NCBI RefSeq assembly: GCF_000317145.1
Contig: NC_019697.1
Coordinates: 1,054,001 to 1,118,000 of the forward strand
Source: Chamaesiphon minutus PCC 6605
GTDB taxonomy: Bacteria; Cyanobacteriota; Cyanobacteriia; Cyanobacteriales; Chamaesiphonaceae
Direction of reading: 5' to 3'
Length of the DNA stretch: 64,000 nt
Both the position numbers and the translations under genes were made by a program. Below, piece after piece: positions 1-8,244 of this stretch. Every line of letters begins with the position of its first letter. Within the stretch, counting starts at the first letter, position 1. Under the pieces are notes generated by a model. That model was not told where the DNA came from, did no database searches, and saw only the letters and a list, made by a program, of their open reading frames with translations.

Positions 1-1
1 C

Positions 2-1078
2 CTTTTCGGCGTGCTGTTCGCGGTCAGCTCTGGCAAGGTAAAACCTTTCCTGGATGAACAGGGTTGCGTACTTGCGGGCAGCATTTCCGAGAAGATTCAT
101 GTAAACATCAATGGCGTACAGCAAGGAATGTTCGTCATCGGAAAAAATGTTGGCAATCCGATACTGCTATTTGTCCACGGCGGTACTGCTATGCCTGAAT
201 ACTTCCTAACACAGAACTACCCGACGGGCATGGATCAATACTTTACTGTCTGTTGGTGGGATCGCCGCAATGCCGGACTTTCTTACAGTGCCGATGCGCC
301 GCCAGAGACCTGGACATTGGAGCAGTCAATCGCTGATACGTTGGCAGTGACGAATTACCTCCGTAGCCGTTTCCACAAGGACAAGATCTACATGATGGCG
401 CACTCCGGCGGGAGTCTAATTGGCATCCAGGCAGCGGCTCGTGCGCCTGAATTGTTCTACGCCTATATCGGAGTTGGGCAAATGTCCTATCAACTTCAGT
501 CAGAAATACTGTCCTATGAATATATGGTAAAGCGGTACAAAGCGATCGGCAATACCAGCATGGTGAAGCAACTAGAAGCTGCGCCACCCACCATGTCAGT
601 CCCGTTTCCCGCTGCCTACATGAAGGTGCGGGACACTGCCATGCACGACCTTGGCGTGGGCACAACACACGATATGAAATCGGTGATGACTGGTGTCTTT
701 CTGGCATCTTGGCTATTCAGACAATACACTTTGGGCGAGAAGCTAGCTCTCTGGCGCGGGAAGTTTGCATCTGACAAGTTGCTGTGGGACAAGATGATCG
801 CTACGGATCTGACGCAACAAATTCAAAAGCTTGACATTCCGGTTTACTTCTTCCACGGCAAGTCTGATTACACGGTTTCCTACCCATTAGCAAAAGCGTA
901 TCTCGATCGACTGCAAGCACCGATTAAGGGGTTTTATACTTTCGAGCACTCTGCACACAGCCCGATGTTTGAAGAGCCGGATAGAGTGAGGCAGATATTT
1001 CAAGCAGACGTATTAGTAGGAAAAAGTAACCTCTGTGATGCTTGTGCTCAGACTACTCGATCGGTCGAAAATAATTGA
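2..1078 (+). CDS. alpha/beta hydrolase, 5'-truncated by window edge
   Basis: This is a serine hydrolase of the alpha/beta fold. Visible motifs in order are an HGG oxyanion-type segment (FVHGG), the nucleophile elbow AHSGGS, an acid in FHGKSDYT and the catalytic His in EHSAHSP, which is a complete triad. The reading frame is open to the first base of the window and begins with hydrophobic residues (LFGVLFAVSSG) that look like the end of a membrane anchor or signal segment. The true start therefore probably lies upstream, and the GTG at 11 is only the first possible start inside the window. The substrate cannot be deduced. The family includes proline iminopeptidase-like and lipase-like enzymes. 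Confidence 0.8.
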   Translation, partial: LFGVLFAVSSGKVKPFLDEQGCVLAGSISEKIHVNINGVQQGMFVIGKNVGNPILLFVHGGTAMPEYFLTQNYPTGMDQYFTVCWWDRRNAGLSYSADAPPETWTLEQSIADTLAVTNYLRSRFHKDKIYMMAHSGGSLIGIQAAARAPELFYAYIGVGQMSYQLQSEILSYEYMVKRYKAIGNTSMVKQLEAAPPTMSVPFPAAYMKVRDTAMHDLGVGTTHDMKSVMTGVFLASWLFRQYTLGEKLALWRGKFASDKLLWDKMIATDLTQQIQKLDIPVYFFHGKSDYTVSYPLAKAYLDRLQAPIKGFYTFEHSAHSPMFEEPDRVRQIFQADVLVGKSNLCDACAQTTRSVENN

Positions 1079-1105
1079 CCCGAACTCACGTTAGTTAGGG
1101 TTAAG

Positions 1106-1216
1106 CTTGGGGTTGTAAACCCCAGCTAGACTTGCAAAGTCCGCCTTCGCGGACTAATTTCCCAGTCCGCGAAGGCGGACTTTGTGCGAGTAGCCCCGAT
1201 TTCAATCGGCGGCGAT
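1106..1216. repeat. dispersed structured repeat, copy A
   Basis: Three successive palindromes are visible: a small one (GGGGTTGTAAACCCC), a large one whose arms contain AAAGTCCGCC and GGCGGACTTT (about 1136-1184, each arm itself folding around CCGCCTTCGCGG), and CCGATTTCAATCGG. The same order recurs near 34871 and 63711, with different arm sequences in the first hairpin. It fills most of the gap between the hydrolase and the oxidoreductase. Confidence 0.7.
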
Positions 1217-1296
1217 GCAAGAACGAAGCTAGAAGCCATTGAGTGTAAATCCTTATCCCGAATTCACGTTAACTATTTAGCGTTAGCTTTTAGATA

Positions 1297-1326
1297 CTCC
1301 TCACGAGTTCCTCATAGTATTCTTTT
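1297..1326 (+). promoter_or_regulatory. tandem TTCCTCA direct repeat, putative response-regulator site
   Basis: CTCCTCA at 1297 and TTCCTCA at 1308 are spaced by exactly 11 bp and followed by TAGTATTC. The same arrangement occurs at 2648-2665 before another gene. An 11-bp direct-repeat spacing is typical of sites for OmpR/PhoB-type response regulators. No regulator is named by the sequence. Confidence 0.4.
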
Positions 1327-1488
1327 AGGCTACAACTAGCGAGCAAGACTCAATCGAATTAATGCTAAAAAATGACGATTTGGAAAGATATCGTCATTTC
1401 TATCGAACCAGAAATTGCTACAAAACCATAATTAAAACCGATCGACTGGAAACTCATCCAAACAATTAATTGAGGCAGGAGATTTACT

Positions 1489-2118
1489 ATGAAAATTGCA
1501 ATTATTGGAGCATCGCGGGGCATAGGTGCCGAGCTGTTAAAGGCGGCGATCGAAGACAGCCATGAAGTCACGGCTTTAGTGCGAGATCCCGCCAAGTTGA
1601 ACGCCAACATCCCTGGATTGAAGGTTATCAAAGGCGATATTCTCGACCCATCCTCTGTGGCTGCGGCAATTGCCGGACAGGAGGCAATTTGTATTTGCAT
1701 CGGTATTCCACCGACCAGAAAACCCGTCGATGTCTTCTCGCGAGGAACTCAAAATATCCTGGGCGCGATCGAAACAGGATCGAACCAAAAACTCATCCTT
1801 GTTACTGGTATTGGTGCTGGTGATAGCAAAGGGCATGGTGGCTTTTTCTACGATCGCATTCTCAATCCGCTGTTGCTGGCAAACAATTACGCAGACAAAG
1901 ATCGTGCGGAATCACTCGTCAAGGCGAGTAATATAGATTGGCTAATCGTTCGTCCTGGATTCTTGACCGATGGCCCCCAAACCGGAAAATATCGGGTTAT
2001 CGACAATTTATCCGGTGTTACGGCGGGAAAAATCTCGCGCGCCGATGTTGCTGACTTTATATTGAAGCAGTTGGCATCGCCAACCCACTTTGGGAAAACA
2101 CCACTATTAATGTACTAG
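1489..2118 (+). CDS. NAD(P)-binding oxidoreductase (NmrA/SDR-like)
   Basis: This 209-residue protein has an N-terminal Rossmann motif (IIGASRGIGAELL) and the layout of atypical short-chain dehydrogenases of the NAD(P)H-binding group: a VTGIGAGDSKG strand-loop after about residue 105 and a WLIVRPGFLTDG segment near residue 150. It lacks the classical YxxxK pair in its usual place, so it may bind NAD(P)H without being a classical dehydrogenase. An AGGAG-like ribosome site sits just before the ATG. It runs tail to tail into the next gene with a 4-base overlap of the two 3' ends. A tandem TTCCTCA element about 175 bp upstream may control it. Confidence 0.8.
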   Translation: MKIAIIGASRGIGAELLKAAIEDSHEVTALVRDPAKLNANIPGLKVIKGDILDPSSVAAAIAGQEAICICIGIPPTRKPVDVFSRGTQNILGAIETGSNQKLILVTGIGAGDSKGHGGFFYDRILNPLLLANNYADKDRAESLVKASNIDWLIVRPGFLTDGPQTGKYRVIDNLSGVTAGKISRADVADFILKQLASPTHFGKTPLLMY

Positions 2119-2486
2119 CGACCGCGACCCCACCCACCACGATTCCAGTCACCACGATTCCAATCTCCACGACGATTAGTTTCTCCACCGCGCACTCGAA
2201 TCGAAGTTTTGTAACCACGGTTCTCCCATCTCCGTGCAGCACGTTCGGCATCCTGATGATTGGCATAAATGCCCCCGAAAGTCCAATTCCAAGTCCATCG
2301 TGAATCGCGGGAACTGCGGTAATAAACATGGTACTGACGATTGTGGCGGCGGAACTGAGCTATGAGCAAATTCGTTGCTCTAGGAGAGCTACGGCTGACT
2401 TGTTGCGGATCGAATGCGTTTGCTCTTGAGGGTACCGTTACCAAAAAACTCGTGCATATCAGTACGATCGGAATTATCTTTTTCAT
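2115..2486 (-). CDS. small secreted Arg/Gly-rich protein
   Basis: This 123-residue protein has a clear signal peptide (MKKIIPIVLICTSFLVTVPSRANA) and an aromatic, arginine-rich middle (YHVYYRSSRDSRWTWNWTFGG). The tail is of repeated short units of the type RGDWN/RGGWGRGR. The middle contains a segment (YANHQDAERAARRWENRGY) that resembles small SPOR-like or secreted stress proteins, but I do not recognise the family. The basic, glycine-rich tail would suit binding to acidic polymer or nucleic acid outside the membrane. This is inference only. Confidence 0.65.
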   Translation of the reverse strand: MKKIIPIVLICTSFLVTVPSRANAFDPQQVSRSSPRATNLLIAQFRRHNRQYHVYYRSSRDSRWTWNWTFGGIYANHQDAERAARRWENRGYKTSIRVRGGETNRRGDWNRGDWNRGGWGRGR

Positions 2487-2647
2487 GAGCGGAATTTTTT
2501 TAGATACATGATTCTTGAGATTAGTTCGATAAGTTGAGGAACTTGTGAGAGAGATTCTGCTGTATTAATTGGTAAGCGATCGGAATCGCTGCGATCGAAA
2601 GTATTGGCTGATTCGATTTGTGAAATTATCGATCGATTTCCTCTTCA

Positions 2648-2675
2648 TTCCTCACAAGTTCCTCATAGTATTCCC
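2648..2675 (+). promoter_or_regulatory. tandem TTCCTCA direct repeat, second copy
   Basis: TTCCTCA at 2648 and again at 2659 (11-bp period) are followed by TAGTATTCCCTTAG. They match the element at 1297 closely, including the bases between and after the repeats. They lie about 80 bp before the next start codon and would be a shared promoter or operator for two genes in this part of the window. Confidence 0.45.
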
Positions 2676-2745
2676 TTAGCCTGAAAGTACTGAGGAGCGA
2701 CGGAATCATCGGAATCAACTCAAGTAAATCACGATTTGGAGAAAC

Positions 2746-3114
2746 ATGATTATGACTACCGAACAAAAAAACGCTACCAAGTCAGAATCAGAATTGCAAC
2801 ATACCCCACCGCCAACACCAACTGATGAACTGAGTGAGGTAAATCGGGCTGCTCAAGCACTGGTAGATGCCCTTAAAGAGTTGGCGCAAGTGAAGATCCA
2901 ATCTGCCACCGATTTAACTGAAGAAACCCATCACAGCATCGATCGATCTGTCCAAGTGCTCCGAGACAAAGCAGATTTCCCCAAGAGAAGGCTCCGCCAA
3001 CGAAGCTGGCGGACTGCTAGCGATGTGGTAGAAGACATCGACGATCGAATGACGAAAGCTGCTAAAGCTGCCTGGGAAATCCTCACAGCTCCCCCATCCG
3101 ATCCTAAAGTCTAG
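2746..3114 (+). CDS. hypothetical acidic helical protein
   Basis: This is a 122-residue soluble protein with no signal peptide: a Pro-rich N-terminus (HTPPPTPTDE), then long amphipathic helices rich in Ala, Glu and Lys. A GGAGAAAC ribosome site precedes ATGATTATG; the start may be the first ATG (2746) or the second (2752). Residues around 78-90 (PKRRLRQRSWRTAS) are encoded by a sequence containing GGCTCCGCCAACGA, which resembles the short GGCTNCGCCAACGA repeats seen at 41768 and 46796. A repeat may therefore have been absorbed into the gene. No family is recognised; it looks like a small stress-related helical protein. Confidence 0.6.
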   Translation: MIMTTEQKNATKSESELQHTPPPTPTDELSEVNRAAQALVDALKELAQVKIQSATDLTEETHHSIDRSVQVLRDKADFPKRRLRQRSWRTASDVVEDIDDRMTKAAKAAWEILTAPPSDPKV

Positions 3115-3273
3115 TTGTCATCACAGTAATGCGATCGACATCGCAATCCCGTGTGGCTGGAAGATCCGATGATTATTATTAGCGGGTACGCTGGCTTATT
3201 TCCTCTAGATCTAATTTAATAACAAGGATTAAAAAAGTCCCAATTATTGTTTACAAAGGAGAGTAAATCTCAA

Positions 3274-3399
3274 ATGGAAAAGCGAACTGACAACAAATCG
3301 TTGGCGAAGCCTCCCTCCGAGAGAATCGAACGTAGCTTACTCATCTTGTTAGCTTTAGCGATATTCTTGCTTTTTTTCGTCCCAATACCAGTATTCTAA
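3274..3399 (+). CDS. 41-residue single-pass membrane protein
   Basis: A good ribosome site (AAAGGAGAG) stands 10-15 bases before an ATG that opens a 41-codon frame. The first half is charged (MEKRTDNKSLAKPPSERIER) and the second is one hydrophobic helix ending FVPIPVF. Start signal, charge pattern and a single membrane helix make it likely to be real. Its position directly before the cupredoxin remnant and the persulfide block suggests a small inner-membrane partner, but no function is known to me. Confidence 0.55.
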   Translation: MEKRTDNKSLAKPPSERIERSLLILLALAIFLLFFVPIPVF

Positions 3400-3432
3400 A
3401 GTCATGTTCGATGACGGCTCACGATCGTCAAG

Positions 3433-3910
3433 ATGATAATTATGCGATCTCTAATCGACAGTCTCAAGTTTTGGTGCTGTTGTCTGATTTTGGCAGTAGG
3501 AATCTACAGTTGCCAAGTATCACCTGCGCTGGCAATTCCCGCCGGAATTAGCACACCGATCGAACTCAAAGTTAGTTTGGGAAATACAGCCAACGCGCTT
3601 AAATTTTTCCCCGATCGCGTGCAATTAGTTGCAGGTAAAAAGTACAAACTATTATTATCCAATCCCAGTCCCCAAAAACATTATTTCACGGCGCGGGAAT
3701 TTGCCAGCAGTAGTTGGTTGGACGCAAAAAGTTGATGCTGGTAATGTCGAAATCAAAGGTGCGATTCAAGAATTAGAATTACGTCCCAATACCACTGCGG
3801 CATGGGTGTTGGTACCGATGAGATCGGGTAACTATCAGTTGCAGTGTACGATTCCCGGACATACTGAAGCTGGCATGACAGGCACGATTACAGTCGCTAC
3901 AAAACTCTGA
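3433..3910 (+). pseudogene. secreted cupredoxin, frameshifted by a TTGG duplication
   Basis: The 5' part encodes a signal peptide and the start of a cupredoxin (type 1 copper) fold up to HYFTAREFASSSW. The frame then breaks, and the rest (WTQKVDAGN...) continues in another frame to CTIPGHTEAGM, which carries the Cys, His and Met copper ligands; the fourth ligand would be the His of KHYF. The break falls at a tandem TTGG TTGG (3714-3721). Removing one TTGG joins the two halves into one uninterrupted protein of about 157 residues. It is either a recent 4-bp slippage mutation, a phase-variable site or a sequencing error. The intact form would be a periplasmic copper-binding electron carrier. Confidence 0.8.
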
Positions 3911-3940
3911 GTAGGGGCTGAGTAGGGCAATTCGTGACAA

Positions 3941-3970
3941 ATATCCATATTTATATTACTATATGGATAT
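3941..3970. promoter_or_regulatory. perfect 10-10-10 inverted repeat, putative operator
   Basis: ATATCCATAT (3941-3950) and ATATGGATAT (3961-3970) are perfect inverted repeats around a 10-bp AT-rich spacer. They lie 47 bp before the persulfide dioxygenase start. The arm centres are two helical turns apart, as expected for a dimeric winged-helix repressor. ArsR-family sulfide sensors (BigR/SqrR type) commonly control such operons from AT-rich palindromes. Assignment to that family is inference. Confidence 0.5.
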
Positions 3971-4016
3971 ATAGTTTTAAAAAAATATCTACAAAATTCA
4001 TAGGAGTTGAGATCTG

Positions 4017-4715
4017 ATGCTATTTCGTCAACTGCTCGATCGAGAGACTGGAACCTATACTTATCTAATTGCCGACCCCGCCACCAAAGAGGCTGTGTTA
4101 GTCGATCCCGTCGTCGAACAAGTCGATCGCGATTTTAAATGGCTCAATGAGTTGGGACTGACATTAAAATTCTGCTTGGAAACCCACATTCATGCCGACC
4201 ACATTACTGGGACTAGCAAGCTGCGAGAATTAACCGGATGTGAAGGGATCGTGCCCGAACACGCTCATGTTGCCTGTGCTAACCGCTTTGTGACAGATGG
4301 CGAAGTGTTGCAAGTAGGCGCGATTAAAATCCAGGCGATCGCGACACCAGGACATACAGATAGCCACATGGCATATCTAGTCAACGGAGATCGGCTGCTC
4401 ACTGGCGATGCCTTACTGATTCGCGGTTGTGGGCGCACTGATTTTCAAAGTGGCGATGCGGGGACTTTGTACGATCGAGTGACGCAACGCCTGTTTAGCT
4501 TACCCACTGAAATGCTGGTTTATCCAGGTCATGACTACAGAGGTAATACGGTTTCGACAATTGGCGAAGAGAAGCAGTGGAATCCTCGGTTTGTCGGACG
4601 CAATCGCGAGCAATTTATTGACTTCATGAATAATCTCGATCTCCCCAATCCTCAAAAGATCGCTGAAGCTGTCCCAGCAAATGAGCGGTGTGGCAGAATG
4701 GCTAGCAAAGTTTAA
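4017..4715 (+). CDS. persulfide dioxygenase-like MBL-fold protein
   Basis: This 232-residue metallo-beta-lactamase-fold protein has the ETHIHADH metal motif at residues 55-62, GHTDSH further on and the LTGDALLIRGCGRTDFQ segment characteristic of the ETHE1/Blh persulfide dioxygenase group. These mononuclear iron enzymes oxidise glutathione persulfide to sulfite. The start has a good ribosome site (TAGGAGTTGAG). It lies 27 bp before a YgaP-like rhodanese, a pairing common in persulfide detoxification operons, and behind a perfect inverted repeat that may be its operator. Lactonase or glyoxalase-like roles are less likely given the GCGRTDFQ segment. Confidence 0.85.
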   Translation: MLFRQLLDRETGTYTYLIADPATKEAVLVDPVVEQVDRDFKWLNELGLTLKFCLETHIHADHITGTSKLRELTGCEGIVPEHAHVACANRFVTDGEVLQVGAIKIQAIATPGHTDSHMAYLVNGDRLLTGDALLIRGCGRTDFQSGDAGTLYDRVTQRLFSLPTEMLVYPGHDYRGNTVSTIGEEKQWNPRFVGRNREQFIDFMNNLDLPNPQKIAEAVPANERCGRMASKV

Positions 4716-4742
4716 CCAAAATATCCTCAGCATAACTATATT

Positions 4743-5309
4743 ATGACAACTCAAAATTCCCCGATTCAACTTAAAAATAGCGTCGAAGATCGACTTAAAC
4801 TTGTGGATGCCAAAACCCTGAAAGAGTGGGTCGATCTAGATGCCGTAGTGCTAGTAGATGTACGCGAACCCGCCGAACATGCGGGCGAACATATTCCCAG
4901 TTCTATCTCATTCCCGCTATCGAAGTTCGATCCAGCACAAATCCCTCACGATCCTGACAAAAAATTGGTACTTTATTGCCGCACGAGCAATCGATCGCAA
5001 CAAGCCGCCCAAAAACTCTTGGATGCGGGTCATCAGGAAGTAGCCCATCTCAGTGGTGGAATTGGCGACTGGAAAGAGCAAGGTTTACCAACTAAAGTAA
5101 ACAAAAATGCACCGATTAGCCTGATGCGACAGGTGCAAATTGTTGCAGGCTCTCTCGTATTTACTGGGACGATGTTGGGTGCATTTGTATCTCCTGCTTT
5201 TCTAATTTTGAGTGGATTTGTGGGGGCTGGTTTAATGTTTGCGGGAATCACCGATACCTGTGCGCTGGCGATGTTGTTGGCAAAATTGCCCTACAACCAG
5301 AAATCATAA
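4743..5309 (+). CDS. rhodanese with C-terminal DUF2892 membrane domain (YgaP-like)
   Basis: The N-terminal rhodanese domain (about residues 18-120) carries the active-site loop CRTSNRS with Cys79. The C-terminal part (about 130-188) forms two membrane helices and ends GITDTCALAMLLAKLPYN, the signature of DUF2892. This architecture matches YgaP-type membrane sulfurtransferases. With the preceding dioxygenase it would move sulfane sulfur between thiosulfate, persulfides and thiols at the inner membrane. It is probably in one transcript with the dioxygenase. The product is full length for the fusion. Confidence 0.85.
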   Translation: MTTQNSPIQLKNSVEDRLKLVDAKTLKEWVDLDAVVLVDVREPAEHAGEHIPSSISFPLSKFDPAQIPHDPDKKLVLYCRTSNRSQQAAQKLLDAGHQEVAHLSGGIGDWKEQGLPTKVNKNAPISLMRQVQIVAGSLVFTGTMLGAFVSPAFLILSGFVGAGLMFAGITDTCALAMLLAKLPYNQKS

Positions 5310-5380
5310 ATTGAGTTGGGTTGAAGAATAAAACCTAACATCTTGCACCATCGATCCACGTATTATTACTGCGAAAACCT

Positions 5381-5445
5381 GAGGGTACCCACAAGGGGCA
5401 CCCCTACGCAATTAACCTGTAGGGGTGCCCCTTGTGGGCACCCTC
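5381..5445. repeat. long palindromic intergenic repeat
   Basis: Two 27-bp arms (5381-5407 and 5419-5445) are inverted copies with one mismatch, around an 11-bp AT-rich loop. The arms contain CCCACAAGGGGCACCCC. Such elements are common dispersed repeats in cyanobacteria. It can form a strong hairpin between the rhodanese and SulP genes and may end or attenuate transcription. The apparent in-frame extension of SulP through it is not credible protein. Confidence 0.75.
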
Positions 5446-5468
5446 AGATCTATGCTTTTACTGTGAGT

Positions 5469-7220
5469 ATGTCTAAATCTGTTATCAAAAAACCTTTGCC
5501 GATTAAATTTAGCCGTTATCTTCCAGCTTTCGATTGGTTATTGAATTATCGATCGCAATTCTTAGTTGGAGATCTGACGGCAGGGATTATCGTCACGAGT
5601 TTATTGATTCCCCAAAGCATGGCATACGCTCAATTAGCAGGTTTGCCACCCCAAGTCGGACTCTATGCCAGCATTTTGCCAGCGATTCTCTATCCCCTAA
5701 TCGGCACCAGTCGAGTGTTAGCAGTCGGCCCGGTGGCGGTGGATTCTTTGATGGTGGCAGCGGCGATTGCTAATTTTTCGCCGCAGAATACCTCAGCCTA
5801 TTTAGCATTAGCTGTCACATTGGCTTTTTTGGTAGGCGCGATCGAGGTTATGATGGGGTTGCTCCGGTTGGGGTTTCTGGTCAACTTTCTAAGTCGCTCG
5901 GTTACTTCTGGTTTCATTAGCGGTGCTGCTGTAATTATTGCCTTCAGTCAAGTCAAACATTTACTGGGTTTAAAGATTCCGGCAACTGAATCATTTAGTG
6001 AATTAGTAACATTAATTATTCGCAATCTTTCGCAAACTAATTGGCTGACATTGGCTTTAGGAATTGTCAGTGTGGGAATTTTAGTTTATTTCAACAGCCC
6101 TTTAGTAAAACAATTAAAACAGCGGGGCTGGAGCGATCGTCAAATCTTACCTCTCTCTAAAAGCGCACCTTTAATAGTAGTTATTCTCGGTACTTTATTA
6201 GTTTGGGGACTACATTTAGATGACGTCGCAGGCATCAAAGTTGTCGGTAATATTCCGGCTGGATTAGCTCCATTGACACTGCCATTATTCGATCGACAGA
6301 CTCTCCAATCTTTGCTCCCAGCGGCGATCGGGATTAGTTTAGTCGGTTATCTGGAAGGCTATGCAGGCGGACAGGCGTTAGCTAGTAAGCGGCGGGAAAA
6401 GATCGATCCGAATCAGGAGCTATTAGCCTTGGGAGTGGCTAATTTAGGCGCGGCTGTGACTGGGGGCTATCCGGTAACTGGGGGAGTGAGTCGATCGGTT
6501 GTGAATTCGGCGGCTGGAGCGAATACGGGGTTGGCTTCGATCGTCACGGGGTTATTGGTGGCGGTGACGGTGCTATTTCTCACGCCCCTATTTTACTTTT
6601 TGCCCCAGGCTTGTTTAGCGGCGGTGATTATTACAGCGGTTTATCAGCTCATCGATGTGAAGACGCTACGGAAAATGTGGGCGTATGACAAAACCGATGC
6701 GATCGCGTGGTTGACTACTTTTGGGGCGGTGTTAGCGTTGGGAGTACAGATGGGGATTATGCTGGGGGCCGTAATTGCGCTAGCATTGCATCTATGGCGG
6801 ACGAGTCACCCGCATATCGCGATCGTCGGACGGTTGGGGGATTCCGAACATTTTCGGAATGTGTTGCGCCACGATGTCAGAACCAGCCCGGAAGTTTTAG
6901 CGGTGCGGGTGGATGCCAGTCTGTATTTTGCGAATGCTAAGTATCTAGAAAACTTTTTAACTCAAGCAATTGCAGATCGATCGGAAATCAAAAGTGTGCT
7001 GTTAGTTTGTAGTGCGATTAATTTAATCGATGCTAGTGCTTTAGAAATTTTAGAGAGTTTAATTGCCGATCTCAACAGCTTGGGCATCAAATTCTACTTT
7101 GCTGAAGTTAAAGGGCCAGTGATGGATAAGTTAATTAACATTGGCTTTGTAGCTGATATCGGTCGCGATCGCTTTTTCTTTTCTACAGATATTGCGATGC
7201 GAGAGTTGGCAGGGATTTAG
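5469..7220 (+). CDS. SulP/SLC26-family anion transporter with STAS domain
   Basis: This 583-residue SulP permease starts at an ATG chosen because the upstream frame runs through a palindromic repeat. The SulP signature IVTSLLIPQSMAYAQLAGLPP lies near residue 45, with about a dozen membrane helices to residue 430. A C-terminal STAS domain (about 460-575) contains VDASLYFANAKYLENFL and INLIDASALEILESL. Family members carry sulfate, bicarbonate or other anions in symport with sodium or protons. In this context sulfate export or uptake linked to sulfur oxidation is plausible, while BicA-like bicarbonate uptake is the other main possibility in cyanobacteria. It follows the persulfide genes on the same strand after 159 bp. 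Confidence 0.85.
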   Translation: MSKSVIKKPLPIKFSRYLPAFDWLLNYRSQFLVGDLTAGIIVTSLLIPQSMAYAQLAGLPPQVGLYASILPAILYPLIGTSRVLAVGPVAVDSLMVAAAIANFSPQNTSAYLALAVTLAFLVGAIEVMMGLLRLGFLVNFLSRSVTSGFISGAAVIIAFSQVKHLLGLKIPATESFSELVTLIIRNLSQTNWLTLALGIVSVGILVYFNSPLVKQLKQRGWSDRQILPLSKSAPLIVVILGTLLVWGLHLDDVAGIKVVGNIPAGLAPLTLPLFDRQTLQSLLPAAIGISLVGYLEGYAGGQALASKRREKIDPNQELLALGVANLGAAVTGGYPVTGGVSRSVVNSAAGANTGLASIVTGLLVAVTVLFLTPLFYFLPQACLAAVIITAVYQLIDVKTLRKMWAYDKTDAIAWLTTFGAVLALGVQMGIMLGAVIALALHLWRTSHPHIAIVGRLGDSEHFRNVLRHDVRTSPEVLAVRVDASLYFANAKYLENFLTQAIADRSEIKSVLLVCSAINLIDASALEILESLIADLNSLGIKFYFAEVKGPVMDKLINIGFVADIGRDRFFFSTDIAMRELAGI

Positions 7221-7405
7221 ATGGTTGAAATTAAGTGTATCTTTGGGCAGTAACGAAAGATTGGCAAAGAAATAAAGACAAGATAGGCTAGTACTAGGCG
7301 GCGGAAATGAGCAACCACTTCTTTTTCCCTGTCTTCCCGTCTCCTTTCAATAGTAGTGAGATTTATGCCATAGACTACTAGTGGTATTCATTCAAGCATC
7401 TGAGT

Positions 7406-8244
7406 ATGGCAGCTTCGCTAGATCGCCTCACCGAACAGTAATGGCATCAACTCTCAACTACCGATGTGGGGGAATATCTCCAGACAGATTTAGTCAAGGG
7501 ATTATCAGCAACGGAAGTGCCGCAGCGTCACGAACTGTATGGGTTCAATCAACTTCAGAGCAAACCGGGCAAGAGTATCATTCTCCGGTTCCTGATGGAA
7601 TTCAATCAACCCTTAATTTATCTATTATTACTGGCGGGAACTGTAGCGTTATTACTCCGAGATTGGGTGGATGCAGGCGCGATTTTTGCAGTGACATTGG
7701 TGAATGCGACGATCGGATTTGTCCAGGAATCCAAAGCCGAAAATGCGATCGCGGCTCTGGCAAAATCTGTTACTACCGAAGCTACCGCGATTAGAAATGG
7801 CCAAAAAATTCGGCTCGATGCCCGCGAACTGGTGCCTGGAGATCTAGTAGTGCTGGCATCTGGCGATAAAGTACCCGCCGATCTCCGGTTGGTGAGCGTC
7901 CGCGATCTGCAAGTGAGTGAAGCCGGATTGACTGGGGAATCTTTACCTGTCCAAAAAGCAGCCGCTTCGCTAGCTGTGGCGACCGTGCTAGCCGATCGAA
8001 TTAACATGGCATACGCGGGGAGTTTGGTCACATTTGGCCAAGCACAGGGGCTAGTAGTGGCAACTGCCGATCGGACGAAAACGGGACGGATTTCACAACT
8101 AATCGAGCGTAGCAGCAGCTTGGAAACTCCGCTCACCCGCAAGATCGAGGAATTTAGTCGGGCGCAACTATATATTATTTTAGGCTTGGCAGTCCTAACA
8201 TTTGTAGTCGCGATCGGTAAAGGTGGATCTTGGGTGGAGGGCAT
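7406..8244 (+). pseudogene. cation-transporting P-type ATPase, nonsense codon and 3' truncation
   Basis: The frame beginning ATG at 7406 reads MAASLDRLTEQ, then TAA at 7439-7441, then WHQLSTTDVGEYLQTD and onwards through the cation-ATPase N-terminal domain, two membrane helices and the TGES motif of the actuator domain. It stops near 8244, before the phosphorylated DKTG motif, where remnant transposase sequence begins. Residues on both sides of the TAA fit the usual N-terminus of PMA/SERCA-like ATPases, so the TAA looks like a point mutation. A downstream GTG at 7466 could still start a stub, but without the P and N domains it cannot pump. Confidence 0.85.

Noticed and set aside
5343-5468. 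In-frame 5' extension of the SulP gene
   Set aside because: It begins at TTG and is translated through a long palindromic repeat; the ATG at 5469 gives the family's normal N-terminus.
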